This document shows, one piece after another, positions 35,155-47,936 of a DNA stretch of 64,000 nucleotides; position 1 is the stretch's first letter, and every line of letters starts with the position of its first letter. The notes below the pieces were generated by a model that saw only the letters and a program-made list of their open reading frames with translations, was not told the origin of the DNA and ran no database searches. Source of the DNA: Omphiscola glabra. Its lineage: Eukaryota > Mollusca > Gastropoda > Lymnaeidae. The translations under genes were made by a program, and so were the position numbers. The stretch is taken from assembly GCA_964017045.1 (NCBI GenBank), contig OZ024807.1, positions 12,161,241 to 12,225,240 on the forward strand. Direction: 5' to 3'.

Positions 35155-35308
35155 TCGAACTTTGAACTTAACACATTCGAACTTTGAACTTAACACATTC
35201 GAACTTTGACCTTACCTGTGAATTGAAATTTGAACTAACCTCAGTTGACCTTTAAACTTACCACATTCGAGCTTTGAGCATATACCACTGTCGAACTTTG
35301 AACTTAAA
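35155..35308. repeat. 22-bp degenerate minisatellite
   Basis: About seven copies of tcgaactttgaacttaacac-type units. Confidence 0.8.
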
Positions 35309-35319
35309 AGGTCAAGGAC

Positions 35320-36050
35320 TAGGCTTGACTACAAACTGGGATGTGGATTGGGGGGGGGGGGCGGCTTAAAAGACAAAATACTTAATGCCTTCGAACACAC
35401 TCGAACGACATGGCGTTACAAAAGTAGACACATCTTTACGTGTGCAGAACTGTTAAGTAGAAAGATCAAGTGTCCCGAGGTGACGAAGTTGGAGTGAACA
35501 TGTTCAAGGGTGGGGGTTGAGGCAAAAAAAAAAAAAGAAACAAAAAAAGAAACAAATGGTCTTAGAATTATTGAGAAAAACAGGAAAAAAGAATTTGTGA
35601 CTTTATTATTCAGTATATTTTCATTAACTATAGAATGCGTATATCAGACAGGAGTCGTTTAGGGTCCCAAACTATGCTGAACCCATAAGCGCAGACGTCA
35701 GAAGTGGTACACAATTACACGATGCCCGAGCGTAATGGCGCCCGAAAAATTCGAACTGGTGCCTGAATTTCAAATAAAGTTTTTTTTTTTTTTAAATTAC
35801 TTCTCCCCCCAACATTTATCTATCACATGAAATTTTTTAAGAACCCCAAAACTTTGGACCGACACCGATCCATGGAGCAAAACTTAAGTGGTACTTCCTA
35901 CTCATGTCCTTATCTACAACTTGTGGATATGTTCGGTTATTCAAATAATCATTTTAAAAAATTAAAAAATTAAAAAACTTACTGATATGTCGTTGACACA
36001 AGTATTAAATCATAGACCGTCGCGTGAGTTGTCGGAAAATCTATCCGTTT
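35320..36050. other. Gene-free stretch
   Basis: Poly-G at 35351-35361 and A-rich runs at 35523-35555; no gene or named repeat seen. Confidence 0.35.
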
Positions 36051-36054
36051 AAAT

Positions 36055-36425
36055 CAGTGGTTCTCAACCTTCCTAATGCCATGACCCTTTAATACACTTC
36101 CTCATGTTCTGGCGACCCCCAAACACAAAATTATTTTCGTTGCTACTTCATAACTGTAGAGTGTATGTGTTTTCCGATAGTCTTAGGCAGGGCCGGCCTC
36201 AGGCCACTGCAACCTATGCGGTCGCAATGGGCCCCGCACATTCATAGGCCCCACCCCGAATTTATTTTCTAATAAAAATCGTAATTTTCACTTAGTATCC
36301 TTATCCTCTACCCAGAATGGGCCCCGCGCTATCCGTTTCGCTTAGGGCCCCGCAATTGTTAGGGTCGGCCCTGGTCTTAGGCGACCCCTGTGCATTAGTC
36401 GCAACCCTCTGGTTGAGAACCGCTG
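36055..36425 (-). mobile_element. SPIN-like hAT element, copy 5, split by another element
   Basis: Termini cagtggttctcaacct and ggttgagaaccgctg; flanks gtttaaat / gtttaaaa (7 of 8). The copy is interrupted at 36188-36373 by a second element. Confidence 0.82.
36188..36373. mobile_element. Nested 186-bp hAT-type element
   Basis: Starts cagggccggcctcaggccac and ends gttagggtcggccctg, inverted termini. A perfect 8-bp duplication gtcttagg lies on both sides (36180-36187, 36374-36381). Rich in gggccccgc blocks; no coding capacity. Confidence 0.85.
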
Positions 36426-36711
36426 GTTTAAAATTCTCTTGAAAGCATTATATTTTGTGTCACGGCGCAGTAGACATATTACACAGGTTGGTGGAGTTAT
36501 CAGAATGTATGTCAACCGATATTCTCTTGCTTACAGTATAGGTAGATGATTTGCTGACCTTGTCCCCCGTGTCACATGTGGAGCTGTATAAAACATGGGC
36601 GGGTTCAGTGGGTTGGAGCTCCCTTCTCCCCGGGCACCCTTATATAATTGTTGTCTTTAATCCCAGTAATAATGTCTGCAACCTTTGTTTATTATCTCAC
36701 CTTTCTGCTCT

Positions 36712-37275
36712 AGATACCCATGTCATATGTGATGTCACCAAGTCTCTATGTCATATGTGATGTCACCAAGTCTCTATGGCATGTGTGATGTTTCCAAGTC
36801 TCTATCGCTATGTCATATGTGATGTCACTAAGTCCATGTCAAATGCGACTTACCAAGTCTCTATTTTTCTATATCATATGGGATTCACTATGTCTCTGTG
36901 TCATATGCGATTAACCGAAACTCTGTGTCCTGTGTCACGTTTGATGTCACTAAATATATATGTCTTTACTGCAAACGTGATTCACTAAATATCTATGTCT
37001 CTGTCTTATAACTTATGTGTGATTTTCTATATATCTCTATGTCATTTGCGACTCACTAAATCTCTGTCTCTATGTTATATGTTATTCACTAAATTCTCTC
37101 TGTCTCTGTTATATGTTATCCACTAAATTCTGTCTGTCTCTATGTTATATGTAATCCATTGAATTCTCCATACCTCTGTGTTATATGTGAGCCACTAAAT
37201 CAATATTTCTCTATGTCACTATGTTATATGTGATTTATTTAATATCTATGGCGTACATTAGATTCACACAGTCTG
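36712..37275. repeat. Degenerate 30-33-bp tandem repeat
   Basis: Repeated ctctatgtcatatgtgatgtcacc-type units, decaying to the right (tctgtgttatatgtgatccac). Confidence 0.8.
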
Positions 37276-37409
37276 TTTCCTTATGTCTCTTGGTCAACAT
37301 GATGCCTCCAGCCTCCGGCCTCCAGGTCCCTGTCCACCAATCCTCAATCAAGTGTCTGGGTGTATTTTTGTTTCCGAAATTATAACTGGGCTGGAAACCA
37401 TAAATTACA

Positions 37410-37475
37410 CCTCGGGGGGGGGGGGGGGGGGACGGGGGGGGGAGACTATGCCAACTAAGAGGAGGGGGGGGTCAC
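37410..37475. repeat. G-rich tracts
   Basis: Several poly-G runs of 7-16 bases within 65 bases; a further one at 37731-37742. Confidence 0.9.
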
Positions 37476-37643
37476 TACGTAACAACAAGCAGATGATGAT
37501 GGAATGAAGTCTCTGGGGTCTCTTTGGGGCCCCTTTACCACCAGAAGGCCTTTTGAATGTTGGACCCTTTGCCCTCAGTGACCTTTGCCCCACAAACTGC
37601 ACACTGTAGCCAGGAATGTTGGTTGTATCTATGGCGCCTTCAG

Positions 37644-37961
37644 CAGGGGTTCTAAACTTTTTGCAGCGGGTTTCAACCAGTCTTGTCCTTTTGGTGCCAG
37701 GGGCAGTGCCAGCAGGAGGGGGAAAAAAAGGTGGGGGGGGGGTTGTGGTGTGTGAATAAAAGACCCCAAAAATCAGTTTAAGTGGCATTTTTAATTAGCA
37801 GCAGTAGATCTTTTTGTGGTGAATTTTGTTTGAGCATTATTTGTACTGTTGCGTGTTTTATCGGTGCCAGCAACTGAAAAGGGCAACTATCCTAATTGAA
37901 TGAATTTTTTTTTTTTTTAATTGTGTTACAATACTTTTGTCACACTGGTTAAGAGCCCCTG
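37644..37961. mobile_element. hAT-like element, 318 bp
   Basis: Left terminus caggggttctaaactttttg and right terminus cactggttaagagcccctg are imperfect inverses. No clean target duplication, so the copy is old. Its right edge was later hit by the 37966-38131 element. Confidence 0.5.
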
Positions 37962-37965
37962 GTTT

Positions 37966-38131
37966 CAGTGCCGTAGCGAGGTAGGGGGCAAGGGGGGCAT
38001 CATGCCCCGGGCGCTACTCATAAAGGGGCGCCAAATGGTATATTTTACATATAATATTGTATGGTTTTCGAATAGGGGGGCGCTAAAAAGTTATTGTGCC
38101 CCGGGCGCGGGTTAAGCTCGCTACGCCACTG
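37966..38131. mobile_element. 166-bp hAT-type element (CAGTGGCGTAG family)
   Basis: Starts cagtgccgtagcgaggtagg and ends gctcgctacgccactg, with a perfect 8-bp duplication cctggttt on both sides (37958-37965, 38132-38139). Interior cgggcgctactcataaaggg and gggcgctaaaaag form a near-palindrome. Confidence 0.87.
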
Positions 38132-38139
38132 CCTGGTTT

Positions 38140-38753
38140 ATAGGAATACTGAAATTGCGTTGCCTTTCCGACACAGTTTATTGTTTTTATTCTTTTTTTT
38201 ATGTGGCGGAAAGTGGTGTCCTTCTTGACACATTATCCCATTTATTAGATACGCCCCTGCCTGCATGTTACCTGAATCGAGTTTAATTATGAACCGAAGC
38301 CCCACATCACACACCTCTGCCGAGCTTTGCCCAATGTAAATGCCGTAGCCAATTAAATGGTGTAGGCTAGTAGGACGTTCTTAGAAAAGAAAAAGCTTTC
38401 ACACCCACAACAGCGTTTGTCCTCAGCGAAGCTGCTCAAGACAGTTTGATTGAGACCGTGGCCAATACGTGACGCTTTATCGGTCTCCTGTTGAATCTAA
38501 GGGGGCCATAGTCCTTTTTAAGAACGTATATTCACCCATGGCCGAAGCTGGTCTGTTGGCGGTTAAAGGTTACATGCAGTCTGACACTTCAAAAAAAAAA
38601 AAAATAATAATAACCAAAAGATGATGGTTCGTCCTTTATTATTCAAACCTATAAATAAAAATAATTAAAAAAAAAAACAACTAAAAAACAACTGACCCCA
38701 AAGTAGAACCTACTAAAGGTCTCTTAATTTCAACACCTTGAAATATATGCCTA
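38140..38753. other. Gene-free stretch
   Basis: No gene or repeat recognised; A-rich runs near 38590 and 38665. Confidence 0.35.
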
Positions 38754-38761
38754 CTACCATC

Positions 38762-38821
38762 CAGTGTCGTAGCCAGAGTTAGGGTCGCCCGGGGCGGACA
38801 AGATTTTTGCCTACGCCCCTG
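38762..38821. mobile_element. 60-bp micro-element of hAT type
   Basis: Starts cagtgtcgtagccagagtta and ends cctacgcccctg, with flanks ctaccatc / ctaccacc (8 bp, one mismatch). It is little more than two termini. Related to the element at 37966. Confidence 0.65.
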
Positions 38822-39751
38822 CTACCACCGAGTGTTCCATGAATAATAGAACCAACTTGATGCCCTGTTGATTTTCTGCAGGAACATTAAAAAAAAAAAA
38901 AAAATCAAAACCCACTTAGGGATCGCCATCAGTACAAATGCCAACCTTTGAATACCAGCTCTCCTAATAATGCGACTTTTAACATTTAAATATACATTTT
39001 AAAATAAAATAATAAATAATATATCCTTCAGCCTATACTGTATTTATATTACTTTTAAATAATACTCTAGACTTATAGAAGTTTTGAACACGTTTTCTGA
39101 TTCTGAGATGAACCCAAATCGTTTCTGAAAATGCTCATTAAAATATTTAGGAAGTTAAACTGGTCGACCACTGGCCTCGCCCCACTTTTCCTTCCTCAAC
39201 ATTTTTTTTTTCTGGATTGGAGACCCTGCATGATTTATCTGTTTTCCTGCTTATCTAGGTTTCCACTTCATTACATTTTTTTTTTATTACGGCCAGCGGT
39301 CGATTAAATAAATTCAGATGAAAAAAAACCCACACTCTGTTTGTCATCGATGTACAATAAACAATAGCGTGAGCACTCAAACACCACACGATTCTTAGCC
39401 CATTGATAAACGGTAATACCATGCTCTGATTTGTGTGTGGTTCGCATACCGTAACAAGATTCTTAACCAAAAGAGTTTGTATAAGAATAAGAACACAATG
39501 TCAATGAGTCAATGAGGTCCAATAAGGATGATACATAATTATAACAAATTTTCCAATTTTTTTAAGAAAAAAACAACCTTTTAAATACAATTGTTTAATA
39601 TTTATTTTCTATGTGAGTTAAAAGAGTATATCTCTAACATACTGGTATTATTATTATTGTTAAAAGTATTGTGATAGGTCACCTTAAAGGAGAAAATATT
39701 GTGATCGCTTAGTTTGGGGGGTTTCCCTTTACCATGTGATCTAAAGGCTAT

Positions 39752-39785
39752 CCAATCAACAAAAACTTCCGGGAGTGACGCGTTT
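39752..39785 (+). promoter_or_regulatory. Promoter-like block: CCAAT, ETS and CRE-like motifs
   Basis: CCAAT at 39752-39756, ACTTCCGGG at about 39765-39773 and TGACGCG at 39776-39782 lie 110-140 bases before an ATG at 39891 in front of a short exon with a good donor. The combination is typical of TATA-less animal promoters. Confidence 0.5.
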
Positions 39786-39890
39786 TCCCCATTTTCTACG
39801 CAAACAAGACCCTAACAGAGAGGAGAAGGACGTTTATAAAATTTATCCCTCGCATATTCTTTCCTAAATACACAATTTTGAAAACTAGAG

Positions 39891-39963
39891 ATGAGACTCA
39901 TTTCTGAAGATGTTAGAGATGATGTTGATGACGACGCGAAGTTGGATTTTTCACAAATCGGAG
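39891..39963 (+). CDS. Candidate first coding exon, possibly of the IkB-like gene
   Basis: ATG at 39891 starts 24 codons (MRLISEDVRDDVDDDAKLDF...) plus one base, ending at GGAG|GTAATT. The acidic, Asp-rich start resembles the N-terminus of a soluble regulator. Phase 1 matches the acceptor at 53175, where two leading bases complete a Val codon and the frame then runs on through VNQMQKRP. The 13-kb gap is filled with repeats. The link is inference; phase agreement alone has a one-in-three chance. Confidence 0.4.
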
Positions 39964-39969
39964 GTAATT

Positions 39970-42860
39970 CAATTTTTTTTTCTAACCTACTGATACTGAG
40001 CCTACTCAGCTGACACGGAAAACTGCCTACCACTAAATTTCTAAAATCAGTAATCACTAGTACTAGCATGTAAGTAATGTAACTAAGTAATTAAAAAATT
40101 AAATAATGAAGTAGTAGCATGTTAGGCCTAACCTAACCGGATCCGACATGGCCTATATAAAATAAGCGGCTAATTAAGATATATCGTACCTCATTTCATA
40201 TTAGGTTAGGCGGTTAGGTTTAAGTTTAGGGGTAGATTTAGGCAGGGTTCAGGTTAGAGTGAGGGATAGAATTAGGGTTCAGTTTAAGGTGAGGGATACA
40301 TTTAGGAAATTTTTAAATTCTATAATATTACTTAAACTACATGTGACATGACATGTCATAGAAGTAGAAGTGTTAGTAGAACTAGTAAGTAGTAGAAGCT
40401 TAGAACTAGAAGAAAAGTCTAAGTTCTGGCTAGAACTGGAAGGCTCTACTAACTCTAGGTCTATACTATATAATATATTTACATCCTCCATATCCTGAAG
40501 ACAATTAAATAATAATAAAGTAAAGTAATAAATTATGACTGTATAAACTGTATACTGTATTTTGTTATGCTTAAACTTAATCTTTAAATCACTTTAATTT
40601 TAACTTTAATTAACTTAATATTAATCATCATCAAATAAATGTACATTTACATGCAATTTTCTCACTTACAAAACTATGCCAATGTTACTATCACAAATCC
40701 ACTATTACTATACTATGGAGGCTATCCTATATATTTTAAAATATTATTTTTCTTCATTGATAGCAATCTTTGCCCCACAACAATAAATACAAATCTTCTT
40801 CTAAAAAAGTCAATCACTAAAATTAAAGTCTCTTACTCTTTATCATTTTGAAACCACACTAGGCTTTATTATTCTAATTAAGTTAAAACTAATTCACAAA
40901 CACCAAAACCACACTGTCACTGTCATACATGAAAGCAAAATCAAAATGAAATCTTAAATAATAAGACTCTATAGACTTTAATCTTTCACTGTTGTAGCAG
41001 GAGATAATCAATCCTATAACTATACATACCCAGAATCATTCAATGATATTTGTACGTGTTTGAATGGTTGTAAACAGTATAGTATATTCAGATACCAAGT
41101 GTTTTTAGATTGTAGATGTTGTCTTTGACTTTGAACAGTCAATGAATGAATGAATGATATTGTCTTTTTTGGGGGGTTTGGGGGGGGGGGGATATTTTTC
41201 TTAAACTTAAATAGATTTCATGCTTAATTAAGTGTCTGTTGCTTTTAGAAAATGTATTACTGACTAGTTATTAATGTTATGTAGACTGTATATGCTTGGA
41301 CTTGATACTAGAAACAATTATTTTTTTAAAACTAAAAAAAATTAAGAAATTATTTAAATGTAGACTGTGAGTTTATGGAAGCTTTTTGTATATTAGTAAC
41401 CACAAAAAAAATCTGAATGCCTAACAATTTCACTAAGTAAAAAATAATTATTATTTATTTTGTGATTGTACTCCTGGTGTTACCATCCAGGTTCAGTAAA
41501 ATTTGATGATTATTTCTGAACTGTGGTAAATGAAAATACCACATTGTTGAGGTTTTTAACTGCAAATTATAACTTGAAGTAGTCACAAGCAAATTTCCTC
41601 TCAGACCTCTGAACTAAATTTAAGGACTTTTACTTATGATTCTTTACAGATATATAAATTTTTTTACAGCCTTTCAGAAAATGAAAAACCAAATTTATAT
41701 GCAGTAATTTCTAGATAGAAACAAAAAAGTAAATTTAAAAAAAATAATTAAATGTTGGTAAATAATTATCTCCAAACCTTATGGAAAACAATTTGAAATA
41801 ATAAAATTTCAAGATAAGTTTAATTATTTTTTACAAATATGGTTACATTGTTTAAAGTTATCATTTTTGGCACGTTTTGCAAAAGGGTGTCAATAGCTGA
41901 CACCTTTGGAAAGTTTGCTCTAGGAAATGTGATGATTGCTTTTACTTGCTGGTCATATGCACATTCTGGGACAGAGTGCATGAGATTGAAGGAGTGTGTA
42001 TTTCAAAACCAATAATTTTTTTTTTTGTGTTTAAATTATTAAAATCTGCCTGCAATTTTAATTTTCAAATTCTCTGAAATTGTTTCAACCTGATCTTCAA
42101 GTATGATCAAGTATCAGGAATTGAGTAAAAGAAATAACTTAAAGATTGTCAAGATGTACTTTCAAAGGATATGTTAATATAATTTTTTTTCTGTGTGTGT
42201 ATGATGTGTAGAAAGTTCTTAAGTATTTTAAGTGACAGCCACTTGAGCTGTCCATAAAAACGTATTAAAGGCTGCTCTTGAATCAACCCATGACCTTCAT
42301 CTCTGTTATGGATGCTTGGGGGGCCTTCTTTTATTTGCATTTTATTACACGGCGTGAGTAAAAGCTTGTCATGCTAAGGGAGTCCCGAGCTCTAACTTGG
42401 TACACACCAGATCGGGAGGCAGCAAGCCTAAACGTGGTCAGTCCTGGTTAGCAAATTTCATAAACATTTCGTGTGTGGTACCTTTTTGTTTGTTGTTTTT
42501 ATTGAAGTGATTATAGGGTTTAGGTGACATTCTTTTTTTTTTCCCTGTGTTAAAACTCTCACATGTCTTAAAGTAATCTAATTTTATGAATAATATCGCT
42601 ATGTTCTATGACTATAGCGAGTGCATCTTGCTACTCCTGGTGATGTGACGTTTAGACCTTTCAAAGGACAAGCCTTATTAATAGACATTCTATTTATGCG
42701 GGTTAGGTGATAATCTGCCTATCAATTAATGTAAGTTTAAAAAAAAAAATTGTGGGATAATCCACTTGCCCCAGAAATGTGACATGGTCTTTCCTAACAC
42801 TAACAGTGTGAGTGTGACATTTTCCCAAGTCCCTGTATTGTGCTATGAAATAAGCTATTG
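39970..42860. other. AT-rich gene-free stretch (candidate large intron)
   Basis: Degenerate ttaggg/ttaggt-like sequence at 40196-40310, low-complexity agaactagtaag sequence at 40355-40450, and a G run at 41170-41190. No coding signal found. Confidence 0.4.
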
Positions 42861-42863
42861 CCA

Positions 42864-44172
42864 CTAATTACGCAGTTCCCTCCCCCTTCTAGACGTTCTC
42901 GACAAATCCGAGTCTCCCCTCGGGGAAAAGGCCACCAAACCTACTAGAATTGTTGTCGAATAAATCAAAAGTAAATCCTCTGAGCTCAAGTGGTGTTGCC
43001 GTGATTGCCTCGGTGGAAGAAACAATGGCACTTGTGCTCTCGGTTGCGTAATGTCAAGTCGTTCTCCGCTTAGCTGTAACTGGGTCGCTTGTTGTCTCCC
43101 TTGGCTAATCGTCTGGTTCGGTCTTGGTGATCCGCTAGGTGGGGCACGTAGGCGAGGTCGTCCACTTATGTCGTCCGTAGAAGAACGTGGGGGGGGGGGG
43201 GGGTTGTGTTTCAAGTTATGCAATCATAAATTCTTATAGCTTGTATTTGGGGGGGGGGGGGTGTTTCAAGTTATGCAATCTTAAATTGTTATAGCTTGTA
43301 TTTCGTTGAAGTAATGGACTTAAATTATTGGTGAAGAAATATTGTACATTTATTGGTGAATTAGTGACGAATTATACTTCATTTTCAATTATTAGTGAAT
43401 AGATGCTCTTCATTTATTGGTGTAGAAAAAAGATTTAATTTATTTGTGAAGAAAGGTGTAACATTAACACAGTAATAAGACCATTGTCCATTCAATTCGG
43501 TATAAGCACCATGCTAGGTTGGAATGATGGATGTAAATGTAGGGGTGAAGGTGGAATTATAGATTGCCATAGGCTGACCTAAACTATTCGGCATTGATTT
43601 ATCTCTTACAGTTTAATCCTGGTGGGCCTGTCGGTGAAAAAAAAGAAACGAATTTTAAACGGAAAAATATGAAAATCTACACGTTGGTAAGCTGTTGACG
43701 AAGTAAAAAAAAATATTTCATTGCTTCCTTGGGCGGTGTCACGAGCAGATCAACAATTTGGGACGGGTTCCCTTAATTATAGGAGCGAAGGTTCGCGTTG
43801 CTGTCGCTGGAATTAATGGTGTCCGAAGATGGGCGACAAGGCGCCAGGCGCGACCGGTCACCGGGAGCCGACCTGGCCAATGAGAGTTCACGCGGTCCAC
43901 TTCAGCATTGCCGCACCACCGCCGGCGTAGATGGCTTCTTCTTACGACCGGACGTGACCTCTGTCCCCGCGAGAACGTTGTCGTCCTCGGTGCCACCGCG
44001 TAAACCTCAGGAACTCGATGTGTTGGCCTTCTGGTTTTCCTGCCAGCGACACGCTGAGGTCATCGATGTCTGGAGTACAACGCCGTCTCCGCACCCAGCT
44101 TACTCTCCAGGTGCACGAGTCCGTCCTAGGTTATTCTAAACATACCCTTGTCTTATATTGTATGTCCTTGAT
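42864..44172. other. GC-richer block with uncertain frames
   Basis: Frames on both strands (for example 43798-44139 plus, 42864-43223 minus) are open across a GC-rich part but show no recognisable domain. Two tandem copies of tttcaagttatgcaatc.ta behind poly-G runs lie at 43188-43312. Nothing can be assigned. Confidence 0.35.
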
Positions 44173-44344
44173 CAGGCCTGCACAACTCAAAATGTAAGGC
44201 GGGCCGTAATACTTTATGAAAAACGTGTGCTGGTCGAAAGAGAATAGGACAGAGGGGAAGCTATTAAGAAAATAATAATAACGAATATTTCTTTACTTCG
44301 CGGGCCGCAAAGTGGGTGATGGTGTGTAAGTTGTGCAGGCATGT
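44173..44344. mobile_element. 172-bp hAT-type element
   Basis: Starts caggcctgcacaactcaaaa and ends taagttgtgcaggcatg, with gcgggcc blocks at both sub-termini. Flanks tccttgat / tcctagat (8 bp, one mismatch). Confidence 0.75.
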
Positions 44345-45290
44345 CCTAGATTATTCTTACATGACCAAGACCATTGTCTGTTGTCTTATTTTGTTATGTT
44401 GTCGAATGAATGATACGTTTCGTGCGTTTTTATCTTCCTCAGACGATATTTTCCGTTTATGTCTCGGTAGCATGTCTGCGTTGGATCGTTGTCCCTACCG
44501 TCAAAGGTGTTCTCCTCTCTCGCTGACATTTCTTCACCCCTGGCGTTGAGACTTTCTTCTTCCATTATGGCTTTAGTGGCTCACTACAATCTTTTCTTTG
44601 ATACAAGCGTGGTGGACGATAAAGCAGAACAGCTCAATACCTCACCAAAAGTGCAGTCTTGCAGATACACGTTTTATATTCGATACCACCCAGTAGCGAG
44701 CGGGGATTTAAAAAGAAACGTTTGTGTCACACAATATCACGGGCTTACAGTAATATTTGTTTAACTAACACCCCCCCCCCTTTTTTCCAAACAACACACA
44801 CGGGGTTTTAAGCCGCGATAGTAGAGCAGTCCTGAATAATTCACCTTTTTCAGCTGCGATAAGTCTCGTTCTCAAAGTTCTTTTTTTTAAAAACATATCG
44901 TTAGTAAAGTGTTTTAACTTGGAGCCAAAATTTCCACACCACTCATCTGTTGGTGCTACGATTTAGAGAGATTGTCCGCATTTTTTGTGTGGCTGATAGA
45001 AAAAATGTGGGTCATTCATTGCACAGCGGGTAGATAATTTACCTGGTCATCGCTTTTCCCCCATTTTTGCTTACGTAACTGGATCTCTAAAGCTATTGTT
45101 GTCCCGTTCACAGCCCCCCCCCCCCCCCAAATCTTACACATGCGCGCCCACTCTAGGCCGGGCAATCCTAGAGTCTCCAAGTGCATTAAGATGCGCATTA
45201 TAGTTGAATTTCCGTGCATATTTTGGTGTCTTGTTCGTTAATTCAACATCATTTTAAAATTACTCAACTATTATGAGTAAGAGCTTTGTA
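44345..45290. other. Gene-free stretch
   Basis: Poly-C runs at 44770 and 45113-45128; no gene recognised. Confidence 0.35.
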
Positions 45291-45293
45291 GTT

Positions 45294-45669
45294 CAGGGTT
45301 TCTCAACCTTTTATGTCATCTGCACCCGCTACGAATTATTTTACTAGTCTCGCCCCCCCCCCCCCCCCCCACCCGCTACCTTGCTTGACTAAGTCTCGTT
45401 CCCCTTACAAAAGAAACAATACATTCGAGAATTGAAAAATAAAAATAATAACAATTCTTATTTGGTAATTGAATTATAAAGAGAACTGTGGTGGTTAGGA
45501 AATGAAACTCATTACAGTAGATTACATGCAGTAGAATGCTAGTGATTGAAAAAAACAACTGTATATCATATCTTAACAATCAGTGGGTTTCCGTTCTTAA
45601 GTTTAAGTCTAAGTGCCCTTTCTGGCCGCCCTGAAAAGCCACCTCGCATCAACAGGTTGTGAAATCCTG
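45294..45669. mobile_element. Possible old hAT element
   Basis: cagggtttctcaacctttta at the left and caacaggttgtgaaatcctg at the right are imperfect inverses. No target duplication; a C run of about 17 lies inside (45353-45371). Confidence 0.4.
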
Positions 45670-47928
45670 CCATAAGCTAAATTCATATCTAAAAAAAAAA
45701 TTGTGAAGATTTATTCAGATGCTTTCTCATAATTATCTGCGTGTCCATCTTCCCCCCCCCCCCCCTCTCCGGGGCCGCCTTAACATTCTCAACTTTTCTT
45801 CTCCCTCCCAGGAGAAGAGAAACATTTAATTTGGTCTTGAAGTTACGGCCTGCCTAACACTAACCGTGCATGTAATCCCTGTCCTGTGTCTTGATGTATG
45901 CCTTACGTCTCGTCCCCAGCCCTGTGTTTTCCGCCAACAGGTAAAGGGTGTCACGGCATTCGACTGGAGGGCTATTATGTAACTTTAATAACTTAAACGT
46001 ATCTGCTATGGGTGTGCTTCGGTGTATAGGCATAGGGGGCGCTTATGGATTTCGCTTGACTTTCGTGTGGAGACGTGAGGATAGGATATAGTGTGTGGGT
46101 TAGTGGAGGGATTTATATGTCGTGACATGTTTGGGGAATCGTAGACTGTGCGGCAAGCGGGGATATATATATAATGTGTGGAGACAATACATTTTTTTTA
46201 AAGTGTTTTTATTTTTCCTTAAAAAATGCGTCACCCACCCGAAGGACGCATTGGATGTACCAAGTGTCATTAAAACCACGTGAGGAGAACGCGTTCAAAG
46301 TCAACTGATCGGTAATGTGAGTAATGAAACGGCAAAGTTTCGATGCTGCTGAAGTACAAGCACTTTGGAATCTCCAGATAAACGTACACAGGAGATGGCG
46401 TCGGTGGGCCGTCGAGCGCAAGCTCTTAATGCCCCCCCCCCCGCGCACCTCCACACGGGCCAGGCACCGGGTCTCCCCGTCGCACAGACCGTGCGGTGGC
46501 GCGCCGGGAACCTCCCCCCCCCCCGGCCTGGGGGTCGTCCGGTCGACCGAAAACGCTGCGTTTAAAGCGTTCGCGGTCCACTCTCCAGGAGTCAGGACGG
46601 CTTTGCTTCCACTCCGGAGGGATGGTGTTGCGTTGCCACCCGCCACCGCCCAGAGAGTCTTTCGGTCGGGACGTTAGCGAGGGATCTCCAGATAGAATGT
46701 ACTATTACGTTACGTAGTGCCTAGTGCGATGGGCGCGTGCTTTATTCTGGCCATAATCTCATTTCCGTTGCTTGATGTAATTGAACCGCTCGCGTAAAAA
46801 AAAAGTTCCAGTTAACATTAAGGTATGTGTTTGGATTGTGTTGTATCACAGTTGCGAGGCACCTCCACCCATTAAGACACTGCGTACGCTAAAGGAAACG
46901 GTGATGCGCCGTAAAAACCTCGAAGGTAGTTAGTTACCTTGTAGTTAATTACCCCGGGAGCTGATCTACTGTTACTAGAAAGACCCACCTGCGCCCTGGC
47001 ATGACTATAATTGTCCCATTGTTACCGGGCGCCGGAGAAGTACCACGGCTGCTGCGGCTCGGTGTTGCCGAACATGGTCCTCGTGGGCAGCTCTGGGTCA
47101 CGTAAAGGCGGGGGGTAGGGGGGGTGGGTCCTGTTTAATTCGACTCCGGGCTTTCAAGTTCGGTTGGTGTCACGTCCAGTGGTTCTCAGGTTCCCGCGGA
47201 CTCCCCTACATGGCCCGAACTACTCCTGTTAGGGGGTTACGGTCAGTGTTGGAAGGTTTTCAAAGAATTGGGTTTTTCATTTCTTACACCGGAAAACGTC
47301 ATAGAGTTACTATTTTTGAAAGACTACGGGCAAATATTTCTCAAAACAATGCAGCTAATAGTGTGTTTCCGTATATCGTTCGGACGACCCTTGTATCAAG
47401 AGTAACTGTTATACGTGGCCGAACGCGCAATCAAGTCCCATTTAACAAAAGCAGTAAGAAAATTGTGTAAAATATTTCGTAAGATATAGTTGTAAACATG
47501 TAATGATTTAGATTAAGGGCCTCTTCACTAACATAGTAGTACTGAACAGCGTTGACATTTTGTCCGACCTGAGTACCCGGATGATTACGGCAGTTCTATT
47601 AATAGACTTCCGCCATTAAATGACAAGCCCTATGTGTAGCAATCTTCTCGAAGGATTCAGCCAAAGTTAATAATGCTACCTACGGCTTAGGTCTGATAAC
47701 AGGTGGAGCGAACTTTAAAAACTAACCGGTTTGAAAGCTCTGACTTATCCCCTATGATTGTGATCGTCTTGCCGTGGGCATCATATCTCTTAAATCTTTG
47801 CCTATACGCTTGAATTATGTCAGAGTTGAAGTCGTAGGTTTGACGGGGGGAAAAATCGTCCAACAGCAGGAGGTCACCAAGTAGAAACAATAGGATAACT
47901 TAATGACCACTGGATGAACACCACCTTG
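45670..47928. other. Gene-free stretch with a GC-rich part
   Basis: 46320-46690 is GC-rich with frames on both strands and poly-C runs, but no domain is recognised. The 86-codon frame at 47210-47470 also lacks any recognised family. Confidence 0.35.
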
Positions 47929-47936
47929 GTTTATAC

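Noticed and set aside
42864..44139. GC-rich frames on both strands as genes
   Set aside because: No recognisable domain, no convincing splice sites, and both strands are open because of base composition.
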